Source: Limnochordia bacterium
GTDB lineage: Bacteria; Bacillota; Limnochordia; Darwinibacteriales; SLO01
Length of the DNA: 6,152 nt
NCBI GenBank assembly: GCA_007132635.1
Contig: SLOG01000186.1
Span: 1-6,152 of the forward strand
Reading direction: 5' to 3'
The notes beneath the pieces are model-generated. The model was not told where the DNA came from, did no database searches, and saw only the letters and a list, made by a program, of their open reading frames with translations. The translations under genes and the position numbers were made by a program. Positions 5,915 through 6,152 of this stretch are shown in pieces; the stretch's first letter is position 1; each line of letters starts with the position of its first letter.

Positions 5915-6152
5915 GTGAAACGCATTCTAGCTGGACTGTTGACAGTCATGGTCACGCTTGGGTTCGCAGCATGCGTACAGGCAGAAACAGTCGAATATGT
6001 GCTTGAGCAGACAAAAGAACGCTTAACACAGCTAAAGGATTTCTCAGCATGGGTAGAAATTGAGCATCTGCAGAATTCCAGAACTCACCGCACCAAGGCA
6101 CGGCTGACTGCCAGTCAGGTGCATGAAGTGGCTCGCCTTGAAATAACCGAAC
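5915..6152 (+). CDS. Exported protein, possibly LolA-like (3' end outside window)
   Basis: 79 codons are visible before the window ends, with no stop. The start is GTG 5915, with GAGGG at 5904-5908, 6 nt upstream. The protein opens MKRILAGLLTVMVTLGFAAC, a standard signal peptide (Lys2, Arg3, hydrophobic core to about residue 19), then VQAETVEY. Signal peptidase I cleavage after Ala23 (V-Q-A) fits; Cys20 in FAAC is a weak lipobox alternative. An internal ATG at 5948 would delete the positively charged end and is less likely. The mature part begins with a helix-like stretch (TVEYVLEQTKERLTQLKDFS) followed by AWVEIEHLQ and ARLTASQVHEVARLEIT. This resembles the first helix and strands of LolA/outer-membrane-lipoprotein-sorting-like proteins, which bind lipidated ligands outside the membrane and also occur in Gram-positive bacteria. 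Gene presence and export are well supported; the LolA-like label is tentative. It is divergent from FmdB across 117 nt. Confidence 0.7.
   Translation, partial: MKRILAGLLTVMVTLGFAACVQAETVEYVLEQTKERLTQLKDFSAWVEIEHLQNSRTHRTKARLTASQVHEVARLEITE

Noticed and set aside
1..6152. CRISPR array, tRNA/rRNA, insertion sequence, attachment site, toxin-antitoxin or defence cassette
   Set aside because: Coding density is high, no direct-repeat array or terminal inverted repeats were seen, no transposase or recombinase motifs occur, and all gaps are under 120 nt.

Overview
The window looks like ordinary chromosomal DNA from a Gram-positive-lineage bacterium, most likely a Bacillota (Firmicutes)-type organism. 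The signs are strong purine-rich ribosome binding sites (AGGAGG-like) before nearly every gene, use of TTG and GTG starts, a uridine-kinase-like nucleoside kinase of the long Bacillota/Thermotogae type, and a cobalamin-binding radical SAM protein with a DUF4080-type tail. Base composition is moderate (near 50% GC by eye) and even, with no sign of mobile DNA. The taxonomic call is an inference from gene content; there is no rRNA or other marker in the window.

Layout. Five genes run left to right in a compact series: the 3' part of a nucleoside kinase (1-821), a B12-binding radical SAM enzyme (847-2589), a small exported PsbP/DcrB-like protein (2596-3126), an exported M48 zinc metalloprotease with a short TolB-type beta-propeller tail (3119-4513) and a D-2-hydroxyacid dehydrogenase (4569-5513). 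The gaps are 25, 6, -8 and 55 nt, so the first four are probably one transcript, with the dehydrogenase likely included. A perfect 8-bp hairpin at 5528-5553 separates this series from a convergent FmdB-family zinc-ribbon gene on the minus strand (5570-5797). That gene has a clear sigma-70/sigma-A-type promoter (5830-5858). A divergent exported protein, possibly LolA-like, begins at 5915 and runs off the right edge.

How the genes relate. The kinase (nucleotide salvage), radical SAM enzyme (unknown product) and dehydrogenase (2-keto/2-hydroxy acids) are cytosolic and share no obvious pathway. The exported PsbP-like protein and the exported metalloprotease overlap by 8 nt and are probably translationally coupled, which makes them the best candidates for a functional pair. 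I found no CRISPR array, RNA gene, insertion sequence, toxin-antitoxin pair or defence cassette. I do not think the window holds a dramatic new system; the points worth checking are the protease pair, the short propeller, the uncharacterised radical SAM enzyme and the hairpin around the dehydrogenase ribosome binding site.
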